Counted from the stretch's first letter, positions 39,801-48,989 are shown. The stretch: 64,000 bases of DNA from Mermis nigrescens (GCA_036768485.1 JAVLUZ010000512.1:248001-312000), one strand, 5' to 3'. The notes: generated by a model from the letters alone, not told the origin. Numbers and translations are program-made.

Positions 39801-40992
39801 TTCGTACTTCTAAAATTTTGGGGGACTAGTCCTTCCTGCCCCCTCCCACGGCTGCGCCACTGTTCTTCATTGTTTGACGACTAATCTCGACTAGATGTGC
39901 ACATAGGAGACTTGGGGTTTAGACCCCAGAATCGAAAAAATGGATAACTTTTCGGGGATAATGATGCAAAATGAATGCCAAAATGTATGAAAATCAAAAA
40001 CTTTTTGCTATAGTGCCTAAAATTGACCGAATGTGATAAAATACTGTATTTACGCTATTCGGTTTCTGAGCGGCTCCATGTATTAGGTTAGAAAGGCTAC
40101 AACTGAAATAATCCTCTCTCTTGGAGCTTAATCCGAATTTCATCTTCAGATGGAAAATGCTTACCGTGCGAGTAGGCCAACAACACTGAATGGACCACCG
40201 AATATTACTATACCTATGCTTTTGCATGGTAACAGACATTTCAGAAACAAACCTCGATTAGACGATGTTATGGGCATAGCTCGTGAGCACAGAGACGACG
40301 CGCTAACGTCACCGCACAAAAACTTTAATTTAGAGATGCTTATAGGAAAAGAATCGAACAAGAATAAATCTACTAAGTGCATAGCAAACGAATTTGATGT
40401 GATCATTTCAGTAACCGACCCTTTGTCGCTTTCTCAGCCTCAGGCGGACAAAAACGAAAATAAAAGAGTCGTGCGCGACGCGGATCAGAAATTTTCGTTC
40501 AACTCGTCAATGGAGGGTGGCCATGTACCCCCGAAAAGCTGCGATTATCGCACTACTAATAGTCAAGACATTATTTATCGAAAAAAACACGTCGAATCAC
40601 CCGTTATTTACGATCATTTCATCGAAAAACGCCGACCGATCAGTATGATTTTATCGACGAAACAAGCTACAAGCCCGAACGTTAGCCAGCGGAGCTTGGT
40701 CAATGATTGCCCGTCATTCTCTCATTTCCATAAGCGAGTGTCCGAAAATGAACAAAAAATGGTCGATATGGGTTTTGATGGGAAGAAAAATAATGATCTT
40801 TATTCGACTAAGTGTATGATGCGTGGTAAAAAGACCAGAGCACCTTTGCGACCAGTTTCGCAATATTACTGCAGACCCAAAAACAACATCGTCAATGCGT
40901 CGAATAAGAATAGTCCATTGAATAAATCGTTTGTTACGCTTGTGACTTTGGACGATCAACGAATCGACATTCAAAACAACGTTTGCCTATGA
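27841..40992 (+). CDS. CABIT-domain protein, GAREM/THEMIS-like, seven exons
   Basis: Exons: 27841-28168, 29830-30007, 32042-32237, 32844-32962, 33760-33988, 36744-37091, 40150-40992 (stop TGA). The sum is 747 codons with consistent phases. Visible CABIT features: IKWDTQTNVPLNDFVHSF then IPHL (exon 1, cf. the VPLDLLVSTYRLP start of GAREM1); PYLYLHCKRMVKKL; YFEILSEDGKPV...VADLNEKFPE (exon 2, cf. FNSVEEVAKAFPE); GEVLTIVGRF...SLLKMRLPLT (exon 3); and a second beta-rich half in exons 4-5. Exon 6 ends in a Pro-rich PQPPPTSTIP stretch. The 280-codon last exon is polar, basic and probably disordered. GAREM proteins are adaptors in receptor tyrosine kinase/ERK signalling; whether this one binds Grb2 is unknown. 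The join of exons 4 and 5 is the least certain: a 28-nt exon at 33391-33418 with an acceptor at 33755 also keeps frame. The start was chosen as the only ATG before the conserved part. An AATAAA lies at 41047-41052. Confidence 0.85.
28176..28404 (-). mobile_element. M2-family MITE at the exon-1 splice donor of the CABIT gene
   Basis: 229 bp, starting CATACATGTAACAGG and ending CCGTTACATATATG. The perfect 8-bp target duplication CGTAAGAA (28168-28175 and 28405-28412) contains the splice donor C|GTAAGA. The same length as the copy at 38384-38612. Confidence 0.9.
28668..28817 (+). mobile_element. M2-family fragment
   Basis: Internal and right part of M2: ACCTCCAATTTTTGGCC through GGGGCATCCCCTC to CACATATATG. 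The left end is missing. It lies in CABIT intron 1. Confidence 0.55.
28966..29290 (+). mobile_element. M6-family element (fragment)
   Basis: CAAGGCCGTATTTAGAAC followed by GGCGGCCGCC, then ATCATGCACGGAAAGATGGA and an eroded GGCCCTTCGCGCC hairpin. It aligns with 38036-38383. The right end is unclear. It lies in CABIT intron 1. Confidence 0.6.
30475..30655 (-). mobile_element. Diverged M1-family copy
   Basis: Carries GATGCCAATGGATAGAGCTT and AGAAACGTCGAAAATTATG, diverged forms of the M1 interior, ending near CACTGCTCATATGTGG. It lies in CABIT intron 2. Confidence 0.45.
31310..31930. mobile_element. M5-family hAT-like element
   Basis: Starts CAGGGGCGGATTTAAG, ends CTTAGATCCGCCACTG. A perfect 8-bp target duplication AGTACACA (31302-31309 and 31931-31938). 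621 bp with no frame of note. Hairpins GGCGC-TAT-GCGCC (31440-31452) and CCGGCGCTTCGCTCC (31681-31695). Close to the copy at 63059-63648. It lies in CABIT intron 2, about 110 bp before exon 3. Confidence 0.9.
32586..32795 (+). mobile_element. M2-family MITE
   Basis: Left end CATAAATGTAACGGCTCG, right end CCTGTTACGTATATG. Flanks show no convincing duplication. It ends 48 bp before CABIT exon 4. Confidence 0.65.
33419..33740. other. CABIT intron 4, unassigned repeat-like stretch
   Basis: ACATGTCTGGAGAGATCGGCC and GCATGTCTGGAAGGGAATTGG occur in similar contexts near its two ends, which suggests a transposon remnant, but I cannot define ends or a family. Confidence 0.3.
34493..34809 (+). mobile_element. 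M3-family MITE
   Basis: CATACATGTAAAGCATTGGAC start, then AACATCAAAACATTATTTTT and ACTCTTGGGCCAAAAGATCG, ending about TCAGCATACATATG. The target duplication is not clear. The M4 element was inserted right at its edge. Confidence 0.6.
34818..35679. mobile_element. M4-family hAT-like element carrying a nested M3
   Basis: Starts CAGGCACTTAGCTGGCC, ends AACTACGTGCCTG. Flanks GCAACATG (34810-34817) and ACAACATG (35680-35687) match at 7 of 8. An eroded hairpin CGGTGCGAAGAACCCG lies near 35082. The M3 copy at 35194-35597 splits its right part. It lies in CABIT intron 5. Confidence 0.82.
35194..35597 (-). mobile_element. M3-family MITE nested in M4
   Basis: The antisense end reads CCCATGCTATGCATGTCT. 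Flanks CCTTGAGG (35186-35193) and GCTTGAGG (35598-35605) match at 7 of 8. Hairpin GGCGC-TTT-GCGCC at 35374-35386. Confidence 0.8.
35690..36030 (+). mobile_element. M3-family copy, 5' truncated
   Basis: Shows the order TTTTTGGGCTATAAAACG, GCTCTTTCTAGACGCTAAAA, TGAGTATATGGCGCGAACCG and TGACTAAAAACGCTTAAAAA. The hairpin is damaged (GGCGCGAACCGTCG). Confidence 0.6.
36218..36645 (+). mobile_element. M2-family MITE split by an M1 copy
   Basis: The left part 36218-36339 starts CATACATATAATGGCTC; the right part 36593-36645 ends CCCCTGTTAGGTGTATG. Between them lies an M1 copy. The end comes about 100 bp before CABIT exon 6. Confidence 0.62.
36340..36592 (-). mobile_element. M1-family MITE nested in M2, left end damaged
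   Basis: The interior GATGCCTATGGATAGTGCTC and right end GTGCTGCCCACCTACG fit M1; the left end lacks the CACACCTGGGC terminus. Confidence 0.65.
37107..37450 (+). mobile_element. M3-family copy just after CABIT exon 6
   Basis: Carries GGGTACACGTCAAAAACGGA, GCTCGTTATTTCTAGAACAT and AAAATATGACTAAAATCTCA in M3 order; the right side ends near AATAAGTATGGTAGG. It starts about 15 bp into the intron. Confidence 0.6.
38036..38383 (+). mobile_element. M6-family copy, interrupted by M2
   Basis: GGGCCGTATTTAAGAGACGG then GGCGGCC and ATAATGCACGGAAAGATGGA, as in 28966-29290. The M2 insertion at 38384 splits it, and the continuation after 38612 is short. Confidence 0.6.
38384..38612 (+). mobile_element. 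M2-family MITE
   Basis: 229 bp, starting CAAGCATGTAACGACTCG and ending CTACTACTTGTG. A perfect 8-bp target duplication GGTCCGCC (38376-38383 and 38613-38620). Confidence 0.87.
38837..39862. mobile_element. Composite of hAT-like fragments in CABIT intron 6
   Basis: The left side CATCGGCGATCTAAGATTTT resembles M5-type ends and a similar start at about 61825. The right side (about 39500-39862) resembles the M4 interior and ends CTGCGCCACTG. GTTCTTC occurs at both borders (38830-38836, 39862-39868), but the ends do not pair well. Hairpins GCGAAGC at 39195-39201 and GGCGCGAAGCGCC at 39676-39688. Confidence 0.45.
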
Positions 40993-41046
40993 TATGTGAC
41001 CAATTCATTCTATTTTGTTTTGAATACTCGCTTGTATTGAGAAGAA

Positions 41047-41052
41047 AATAAA
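41047..41052 (+). terminator. Polyadenylation signal AATAAA of the CABIT gene
   Basis: AATAAA 55 bp after the stop codon of the last CABIT exon, a usual position for a short 3' UTR. Confidence 0.55.
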
Positions 41053-41311
41053 CTTTGAGATCGTATGTGGATGTCTGGTGGGTTTAGCCCCCGAGAATCC
41101 GAAATACATCCTACGTTAGACCCACGGTCAATTTTTGGTGCCTTTCCTGAGATTTGGCTGCATCAGACCCCAGAATTTTGGCACTACCCATGTGGCCCAG
41201 GCCATGTTGGATTTTACTCGTAGATATCTCATTGTTTATTTTTATCTTGGTAATCTATATTTTAAATTATGCATTAAATTACGTTTAATTCTGGATCAAT
41301 CTGTGATTCAG

Positions 41312-41500
41312 GCACGTATATAGCTGGCCCTCTGAGTTCTGACTTTGAGTGGGACAAAAAATTTGAATGCAGGTGGCTCAAAACAGATGGACAAAAAATA
41401 GTGGTAGGTGGTACTTTTAGCCTTTCCAATGAGCTCATAGTTAACAAAATCATGCATGAAACTCCTTAAAATTGACGTACCTTCCCACAATGCCTCACTC
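41312..41500 (+). mobile_element. M4-family left-end fragment
   Basis: CAGGCACGTATATAGCTGGCC and CTCTGAGTTCTGACTTTGAG match the M4 left end at 34818. No right end was found. Confidence 0.45.
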
Positions 41501-42781
41501 AAATTTGGGAAGACTGAATTTATATTTAAAAAATAATAATTAGGCTTAAAGCGCTTAGAAGCCGAATTTTAGCAGTGTGAAAAAAATATAAAACAGATGA
41601 AGAAAGTAATCATAGGTAGCGTGATAGCGCTACCTATTATATACTTGGCCATCCTTTTTTCTTATATGTTTTTCACAGCGAGTGCGAAATTTGTGTCCCC
41701 CTTCACAGCTATAACGGCACACATCTGGGGGGTGCGGTTTTTTTTAATCGATGGATAATTAGAAAATTCGATGCCCGTCTTTTTTTTGTTTACACTCAAT
41801 ACCGAGTTAGCAATGAGTGTGTAAAGTGTAAACCGAAAAATCAAATAATTTGCGGAGGGCCAATTTTTTTAAATGTTGCCCCAGAGCTGTAGATTACGAA
41901 TCTGACCTTAAAATTTCTTTACACTCAAAGGTTGTTGCATAAAAATGTAAAGTATACGGGTTTCTTACTCTTTGCTTGTTTTCAGCTTATCTAACTCAAT
42001 TTTGGTTTTTGTGCAGTCCAACAAGTTTTATAATGTAGAGGGTCACAAAATCTCGAACAACAATTTTTTTAAATTCTCTTAACGCAATATTGTGTGAAGT
42101 AGACGGTTTTTTACTGTTTCCATGTGCAGAAGCATATCTAACTCATTTTTACATTCTATGCAGTCTGATTGGTTTTAAAAGGTAGACAATTATAAAATCT
42201 AGGGAAGTGTTTTTGATTTTTTTCGAAAAAGTAATATTTTTAAATTAGAGGCGGTTTATTGTAAACAGTCTGGGACAAAAAAAATGTTTTTTTCCTGCCA
42301 TATTCTCCATTTAGTAGACAGAACGTGGTAATTATCTTTAGAATGTGCCTCGTCCTAAGTGCTACACGGCAAAATTTATTTTGTTTCTTTACAATCAATA
42401 TTGCGTTATTAGTGCAGGTGTAAACTTTACACTGAAAAAAATTTTTCCGTCCAGAGCATCGTGGATGATGAATTTTTTAAATGTTCTCCGTGAGGTCAGA
42501 ATAACGAATCTGACCTTTAAACTTTTCTACAGCCAGTGTTTGTTGAGATATGAAGAGGTGAACTTTTGAATTTTACCTACATCTATTTTCCAATGCCGAT
42601 AGATAACTTCGTATTGCATATTGTTTGGTCAGATTTTTCTTATTTCAGAGGTTTTTGACTCGTCTTTAATAAATAATTATTTCTATTATCATCAATGTAC
42701 TATTCTTAAACTTTAGTAGAATGATGAATATTTTTCAATCATTAACTAAGTATTAAAATCCGCCGATATGTCGAGTTGGCG

Positions 42782-42972
42782 CAGGGACGTAACCAGGATG
42801 TTATTTTGGGGGTGTCTGAACAGTTTTGGGGGGGGTCTCAAATGGTAAAAAAACGACATTCAACTTGAAGATGGCTTATTTTCCTTTACTCCCCCTTTGA
42901 ATTTTTTTGTGACGATTCCATTTTGGGGGGGGGGTCAAAAGACCCCACGGACTCCCTCTGGTTACGTCCATG
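42782..42972. mobile_element. Small MITE interrupting the tRNA-like segment of LHR copy B
   Basis: Starts CAGGGACGTAACCAGGATG, ends CTCTGGTTACGTCCATG (inverted repeat of about 15 bp, one mismatch). TGGCG at 42777-42781 and 42973-42977 is a probable 5-bp target duplication. Copy A shows the uninterrupted sequence. Confidence 0.78.
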
Positions 42973-43019
42973 TGGCGTAGTGGCTTACGCATCCGTTCTC
43001 ACATACAAATTCAGGAAAA

Positions 43020-43050
43020 GACTAATGGGTTCGAATCTTCTGAATACTGA
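43020..43050 (+). other. B-box half of the split tRNA-like segment
   Basis: GGTTCGAATC at 43028-43037 is the counterpart of 18771-18780. The A-box half lies at 42771-42781, on the other side of the 191-bp MITE. Confidence 0.45.
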
Positions 43051-44536
43051 CTTTTTTCATTTTTTTAAATTCTTTCGGCAAAACCATGCACTTTATTTGA
43101 CTTATTCATCTATTTATGTTCTGCTGCTGACACTTTTTGTTTTTTTGAATTTCGCCCTAGTTCTCGAATGGGAGTGTACAGAGTGCGAAAATCTGGGGGT
43201 AAAAAGCCACATTCTAGTCGAGTTTTCGACTTGTTTATGCCTGCCAACAACTCCGGTCATGAGATTTAAGAAATTTTTTCAGACAGAAATGTACTACGGA
43301 TCAAGGGCTATCCTTTGCTTGCCAGCAAACTTTTCTACAATCAATACGCAATTAGTACCAGGGATTTAAACTTTAAACTCTAGTGGATGAGTAAAAAACA
43401 GATTTTGTCCGAGATTTCTCGGTCAACATTTTCGGTTATGAGTTTGGATGAATTGAATAAAACAGAAATAAGGTAACTTCTAAGGGCTACACATCGAAGC
43501 AAGCTGCGTTCAAAAAACGTAATATTGTGTTATTTATGGGGTGTAAAGTTCGAAATCTGAGGTGTAAAATGGGCGAAAAAACAGGTTTTTTTCGTATTTT
43601 GATTGGTAAATCATATCAAATATTTTGCGGGACATAAGTTTGGCACATACAAACGTACTACAATCAAAGGGCTACAAACTGGCCCGAACCGAATTTATTT
43701 ATACTCAATGGGGCGTTAGGTTCAGATTTTTTAAGTTTACAATGTGATAGACAATGGACAATACAGGTTTTTCCATTTTTTTGTTTGCCACTTTCTCTGT
43801 TCAGAAGTCGGGCGAGGTCGAATAGGATAAAAATAGTGTACTTATAAGGAGTACGCGTCACAGCGAATTGCGTTTCTTTCATCAATATTTAGCTTTTACG
43901 GTAAGTGTAAAGTCAAAAACATGGGGACTTTAACGTGTTTCTGCCTTGTTTTTTCTGCCAAGTTCTGGGTTATAAGTCTGGACATAATCTCAAGTCTAAA
44001 AATTAACCGGAAACCAAATGTGATACGCCAGTTTGTTTGCACTCAACAGTGCTGTAAAGTGGTTTACATCTGATATTTATTTGCCCTCGGTCCATTGTGT
44101 TGAATTAATTTTTTCATAAATGTTGATCGTAATATCACAGTAATATCAGAATTACGAATCCGACTGAAATTATCTTTACACTCTGTGGTTGTGTAAAGTT
44201 TACCGTGCATATTAACTTTAGCTCTAGAGCCTTGCGGAAGTTTAATTTTTTAAATGTTTTACGTAAAAGCAGAATTGGGAATCTGACTCTTAGTTTTCTC
44301 TACACCAAGTAGTTATGTAAAGTTTGCACTATTCCATCTGTTGTTAGTATGTACTTTATACTACAAATTGATTTTACTTCCAAATCTGAGCGTTAGTGAT
44401 ATCACTTGATATTTGCACAAAGTTTATGCTGAAAAACTTCAATATTGTTTTCCGCGTTCTTGGAGTGCTGTCATTATTGTGGTATGCTACTGTATGTGTT
44501 TACTGATTCATGTACTCAAATCATGCTAGTAGGGTA

Positions 44537-45573
44537 CTAGCAAAGAAAAATGCTCCGATGGAACAAAAAAGATGAATATACTTGGAATGTGGATTATTAA
44601 GGATGTAAAAAGAGGGGACTGAGAAAAATCTACCTAAAGTCGCAAAATCTGCTAAAAATCATACTTTCTCTAAGCAACGGAAGAAATCGAAGTATATTCT
44701 GCGGCCTCTAAGAAAGTGTCTTTTTTAAATAATGTTCAAAGTTTCAGATAAGAGTGTATAAACGAAATCTGTAATCTTTATTTTTTTTAAATTGCTGGCA
44801 AGTAGCAACGCTGACTAGCTTCGTATCCTGATCGATAGAAAACTAAGTGGTATTGTATTTAAAGTTGTTTTATTTTGTTTTGAGCATTAAAGCAAGCAAA
44901 GCAGGGGCCGATTGATTAGTGCACACAGTCCTTAAGGGCATGGTGTACCTACAATTAGTCTGTTTCAAGTCAACTTAAGTGTTCCCTACTGTTTTAAACC
45001 ATTCATTCAATTGGCTTAGAAAGACTGTTAGTTTACTTAACATCATTTCCATACGTGGGCAGCAAAAAAATTCTGGGGGTGCAAGATTTTTGAAAGTCAA
45101 AAAAATGGCCTTAAAAATGGTGGTAGGGCAATAAAAACACCATTTTTCGACGTTTCTCATCAAGCACTATCCATTGGCATCAAAAAATTGCGAAAAAAAC
45201 GAAAAAAATTCTTCAAAAATTGAATTCTGGGGGGGTATTTTGATTTCTGGTGGGGGGGGGGGTATTTTGGTTTCTGAGGGGGGGGGTGCATACCTCCCAA
45301 ACCCCCACGCCCAGGTGTGATCATTTCCCATAGCTACTGCGTAGCTAATGTGCTGCTTTTTCAATCATTTTATGGTTAAATATTTATTTTAATCTGCTGG
45401 CCGCAGAATATACTTCGATTTTTTCTGTTGCTTAGAGAAAGTATGATTTTTAGCAGATTTTGCGACTTTAGGTCGATTTTTCCTAGTCCCCTCCTTTTAC
45501 ATCCTCAATAATCCACATTCCAAGTATGTATATTCATCTTTTTATTTCCATCGGAGCATTTTTTATTTGCTAG
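44537..45573. mobile_element. Foldback element of LHR copy B with nested M1
   Basis: Same CTAGCAAAG...TTTGCTAG arms as 20566-21322; 759 bp once the 270-bp M1 insertion and its 8-bp duplication are removed. Confidence 0.83.
45050..45319 (+). mobile_element. M1-family hAT-like MITE with empty-site paralogue
   Basis: 270 bp, starting CATACGTGGGCAGC and ending CACGCCCAGGTGTG. A perfect 8-bp target duplication ATCATTTC (45042-45049 and 45320-45327). The paralogous foldback at 21073-21080 has a single ATCATTTC and no insert. This copy defines the M1 ends. Confidence 0.95.
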
Positions 45574-45999
45574 TTTTTATCTGTTCGCATGAAAAATCTG
45601 CATCTGTCAAGTGTTTACCAAACGTAGATGCACAGCATGACCGATCTGGAGTGGGGCTAGCCGGTCTGGGGTGGGGGATCAAGAATTGAGCTTTGTTGGG
45701 CCCAAATGACCTCAAAAACTGGTAGGTATAAGCGCTGAAATAGCGTTAGAACTTCTGGGAAGTTTTTCAGCAAATCTTTTCCACGGCTACGGTAACTCTA
45801 TTTTTCCTACTTACTGTATGTCGTTTAGAGGTCACTGTAGCTACATAGGAAGGAAGGGTTTTTCGAAAAATTTTTTACGGCATAATTTATTCTCGTCTTC
45901 CAGCAGATCGTGCGACTTGCGGATAGAAGTTGCGCATTCAGCTTGTCACAAATTGACCCTTAAACACATTAGACTAACATTTTAAGCTTCGCCGCAAAC

Positions 46000-46074
46000 T
46001 TTCGCTTAGCTCAGTGATAGAATGACTTCTTGACGTCGAAGCAACACGGGTTCGATTCCAGCCGCGAGATTTTT
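46000..46074 (+). pseudogene. tRNA-like gene or SINE head with Pol III terminator
   Basis: TTAGCTCAGTGATAGAAT (A box), GGTTCGATTCC (B box) and TTTTT immediately after. TTTCGC (46000-46005) can pair with GCGAGA (46064-46069) with one G-T pair. The anticodon stem CTTC/GAAG encloses an 8-base loop TTGACGTC, and the T stem is imperfect, so no anticodon is assigned. Confidence 0.45.
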
Positions 46075-46113
46075 ATTTAGCGAACTTACTGTAGTATGTC
46101 CTAGCACTGTTTA

Positions 46114-46273
46114 TAGTCTGTTTCACACAACTTCGGTCACAAATTTTAAAACTAAGTCAATAAACTGACAGACTGCAATTATAACATTGATCCCAGCACG
46201 TCACTTTAGTTAGGCATACTGTAGCCTTCAAAAAAATTTGCTGGAAAAGCTCTCGAATAAATGAAACAGACTA
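46114..46273. mobile_element. Short MITE with TA target duplication
   Basis: TAGTCTGTTTCA at the left and TGAAACAGACTA at the right, a perfect 12-bp inverted repeat, each flanked by TA. This fits a Tc1/mariner-type MITE. Related to 57838-58074. Confidence 0.65.
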
Positions 46274-46698
46274 TACACAGTCTCTGGTCAATTGTAATTT
46301 TGAAGAAATTTTTCAAATTTTATCCGTTTTTTACCTTCATTTTTCGAAAAAATTTTCATTTTTCCATTCTTGGGGTCCAGATCTTCCTAAACTTTCCCAC
46401 CCAACCAGCATGTCGTGTCAACTCGCATTTGTAGTTTATGCCTACATGAACTGCTCATGCTGCAGGAAAAACAATCTTAAATTGAAGTCTTGCACCGAAA
46501 TGGTCACTTCACTAGCCCGGAGTCTTTCATAGATTCTGGGGGTCAAGTCCAGCCACACCCTTAAGGCCCTGCTATACTTCGCCGCGCGGCGCCGCGTGGC
46601 GAAGTAGCTGCTACACTTCCAACGCGGCGCACGCGGCGCCACGCGGCGCCACGCGGTGCCGCGCGGCGCGCGTGGCGCCGCGTGACATGGGTTGAGCT

Positions 46699-46964
46699 CA
46701 CACCTGGGCGTGGGGGGGGGTTTGGGGGGTATGCACCCCCCAGAAACCAAAATACCCCCCCCCAGAAATCAAAATACCCCCAGAATTCAATTTTTGAAAA
46801 TTTTTTTCGTTTTTTTCGCAATTTTTTGATGCCAATGGATAGTGCTTGATGAGAAACGTCGAAAAATGGTGTTTTTATCGCCATACCACCATTTTTAAGG
46901 CCATTTTTGACCTTCAAAAAAATCTTGCACCCCCCCCCCAGAATTTTCTTGCTGCCCACGTATG
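46699..46964 (-). mobile_element. M1-family hAT-like MITE nested in the GC-rich element
   Basis: Starts CACACCTGGGCGTGGGGG, ends GCCCACGTATG. A perfect 8-bp target duplication GTTGAGCT (46691-46698 and 46965-46972). Confidence 0.92.
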
Positions 46965-47186
46965 GTTGAGCTGCTATACTTCCACGCGGCGCCGCGCAGC
47001 GAAAAAATTTATTGATGTTGTAACTGCAGTAAAACAGCAAAAAAGTAAAACATGTGTAAACTAAATACTGTATTCTGTGTCAAGAAAACAAGTGAAAAGG
47101 GTATAGGTCAACGATTGTGCACATTAAAAACTGTACTCATTTTCGGTTTCAGCATCATGAAAACAAGTTTTGAAAGGCATAGAGAC

Positions 47187-48358
47187 TAGTGATGTAAAAG
47201 ATCATCTGGATCTGATCTTTTTATTCAGATTCAGATCCAGATCCAGATAATCTGGATCTGGATCTGGTTATTTTCTGATCTGGTTATCTGATCTGGATCC
47301 GTATCTGCCAGAAATTCAGAACCTGATCTTTATCTGGATCTGGATCTGTTTAGTCAAATTATATCTGGTTAAAGAGATCAGGGAGTTATTTTTCAGCGAT
47401 GGTATCCTTTCTGTTTTTCGATTTCATGTGGGTAGGTTAGCCTTACATGCACGTGGGGGCGTCTGCTGGAGGTTTTGACCTTTGACCCCCAGTTCCGTGC
47501 TACCCCCCCTTCAGAATGGCCAAAAAGTGCCGCTGACCCCCCATAATTTTTTGGTTTTAGAAAAAATTTTTAAAGCTCTGCAGAAAAGTAACTTAAGTGA
47601 TAAAAATGTATTAAAGGTTGTTTAAGATCATCAGAATTGACCTTTGAGAGACTTTTTTGCCTAAAAATGGGAAAATTTTGAATTTTTTTGTCGTGTTTAG
47701 GACGTCGGAACAGATTGAAAGACACCAATTAAAAAATATTACCTTGTCTAAAATTAACCAACATTTTATTTAAATTTGAATTATTTGCTGATTAAAATTG
47801 TTGTTGATGTCTGTGAGACAGAAAGGAACTTTCAAATAGTACGATAAGTATTCATGAGTGATTATAATTTTAGCAGCAATGTTTAAAAAAATTGCATTCG
47901 TAATTTGGATTAATGTCGTTTTTGTAAAAAGCAGACTACACTGTCTTTTGGTTGACTCAAAAGTCTAAACTTGTGACCTTTTACTTTTTAGACAATTTTT
48001 ACTGATATCATTTTTATGTAAAAGCTCTAAAATGCAAATTTTCCTCGGCTCTGCCCCAGACCCCTCTGGGGGCTGTTATATTAGTCCCGCCACCCGAGAC
48101 CCCCCAATCAATCTGGGCTTGGGCGCTTTACGCCTTCCTTTTTAGCAATACAAATTGCTGCACAAAAAATATATTTTATCTGGATCTGGATCTGTATCTG
48201 GATCTTTTTAAATTTTGATCTGGCAAAACGATCTGAATCTGGATCTGGTTATTTTCTGATCTGGTTATCTGATCTGGATCTGGATCTGCCAGAAAATCTG
48301 AACCGTATCTTTATCTGGATCTGGATCTGGGTAAAAATCTGGATCTTTTACATCACTA
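47187..48358. mobile_element. hAT-like element with GGATCT hexamer arrays, nested
   Basis: 1172 bp, starting TAGTGATGTAAAAGATC and ending GATCTTTTACATCACTA: a perfect 17-bp inverted repeat. A perfect target duplication ATAGAGAC (47179-47186 and 48359-48366). Subterminal arrays of CTGGAT/GATCTG hexamers lie at about 47203-47375 and 48177-48346; the two arrays are also similar in direct orientation. Confidence 0.93.
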
Positions 48359-48989
48359 ATAGAGACACACATTTTTGCACACAGACATCTTAAAAATCGA
48401 TTATATATTCAATTTTCACGCTTTCACGTATGCATAAACATCAGTACATCATAAAAAATGCTAAAATCAAGCTTTCCCTCATAAATAAATGATAAATATA
48501 GGCCGCCGCGTCCCACCGCGTGGCAAAAGTTTGAACAGTGTTCAAACTTCAATTTACTCTGCCACGCGGCGCCGCGCGGCGCCGCGGGGCGATGTGCTGC
48601 TATACTTCCACGCGGTGCCGCGCGGTGCCGCGTTTGGAAGTATAGCAGCACATTTTGTCAACGCGGCACCGCGCGGCGCCGCGCGGCGGGAAGTATAGCA
48701 GGGCCTTTACCCAACGCTCTATGTGTGCGCTTAAGGCGACCATTTTACGGATTGTTCTACTGATTAATGCAGAAGAATAATAAGCTTCAGAATGATCGTT
48801 ATGGGCTGTGCGGGTCAGCCAGAGCTTTTTGATCCAAAAATGACTGCAGAAAGTGGTGTGAATGCTCAAACACTTGCAGAAAATTTTTACTTTCCATCAT
48901 TTTTTGGCTTTTATTTTGACAGTTTTCTTTAGAAAAATTCCCGTTATTATTTCCACAAACCTCCCCCACGCGCATGTCTGCTCGACACG

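Larger units (their letters stand above)
41611..45573 (+). repeat. LHR copy B, 4 kb, with two nested MITEs
   Basis: Starts with the hairpin ATAGGTAGCGT-GATA-GCGCTACCTAT and follows the order of copy A (17697-21322), ending with the same foldback element (44537-45573). Two insertions absent from copy A (42782-42972 and 45050-45319) explain most of the length difference. Confidence 0.78.
46563..48707. mobile_element. GC-rich element with GCGCGGCGCC arrays and two nested insertions
   Basis: A perfect 18-bp inverted repeat AAGGCCCTGCTATACTTC / GAAGTATAGCAGGGCCTT. Next to each end lie arrays of GCCGCGCGGC / CACGCGGCGCC (46581-46682 and 48560-48690). TGCTATACTTCCACGCGG recurs internally near 46972 and 48598. 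Net of the nested M1 and the TAGTG element, it is about 690 bp. I see no convincing target duplication. Confidence 0.8.

Noticed and set aside
46442..47040. 159-codon and 102-codon - strand frames rich in Ala/Arg/Pro
   Set aside because: They run through the GC-rich array and an M1 MITE; the composition follows the repeats.
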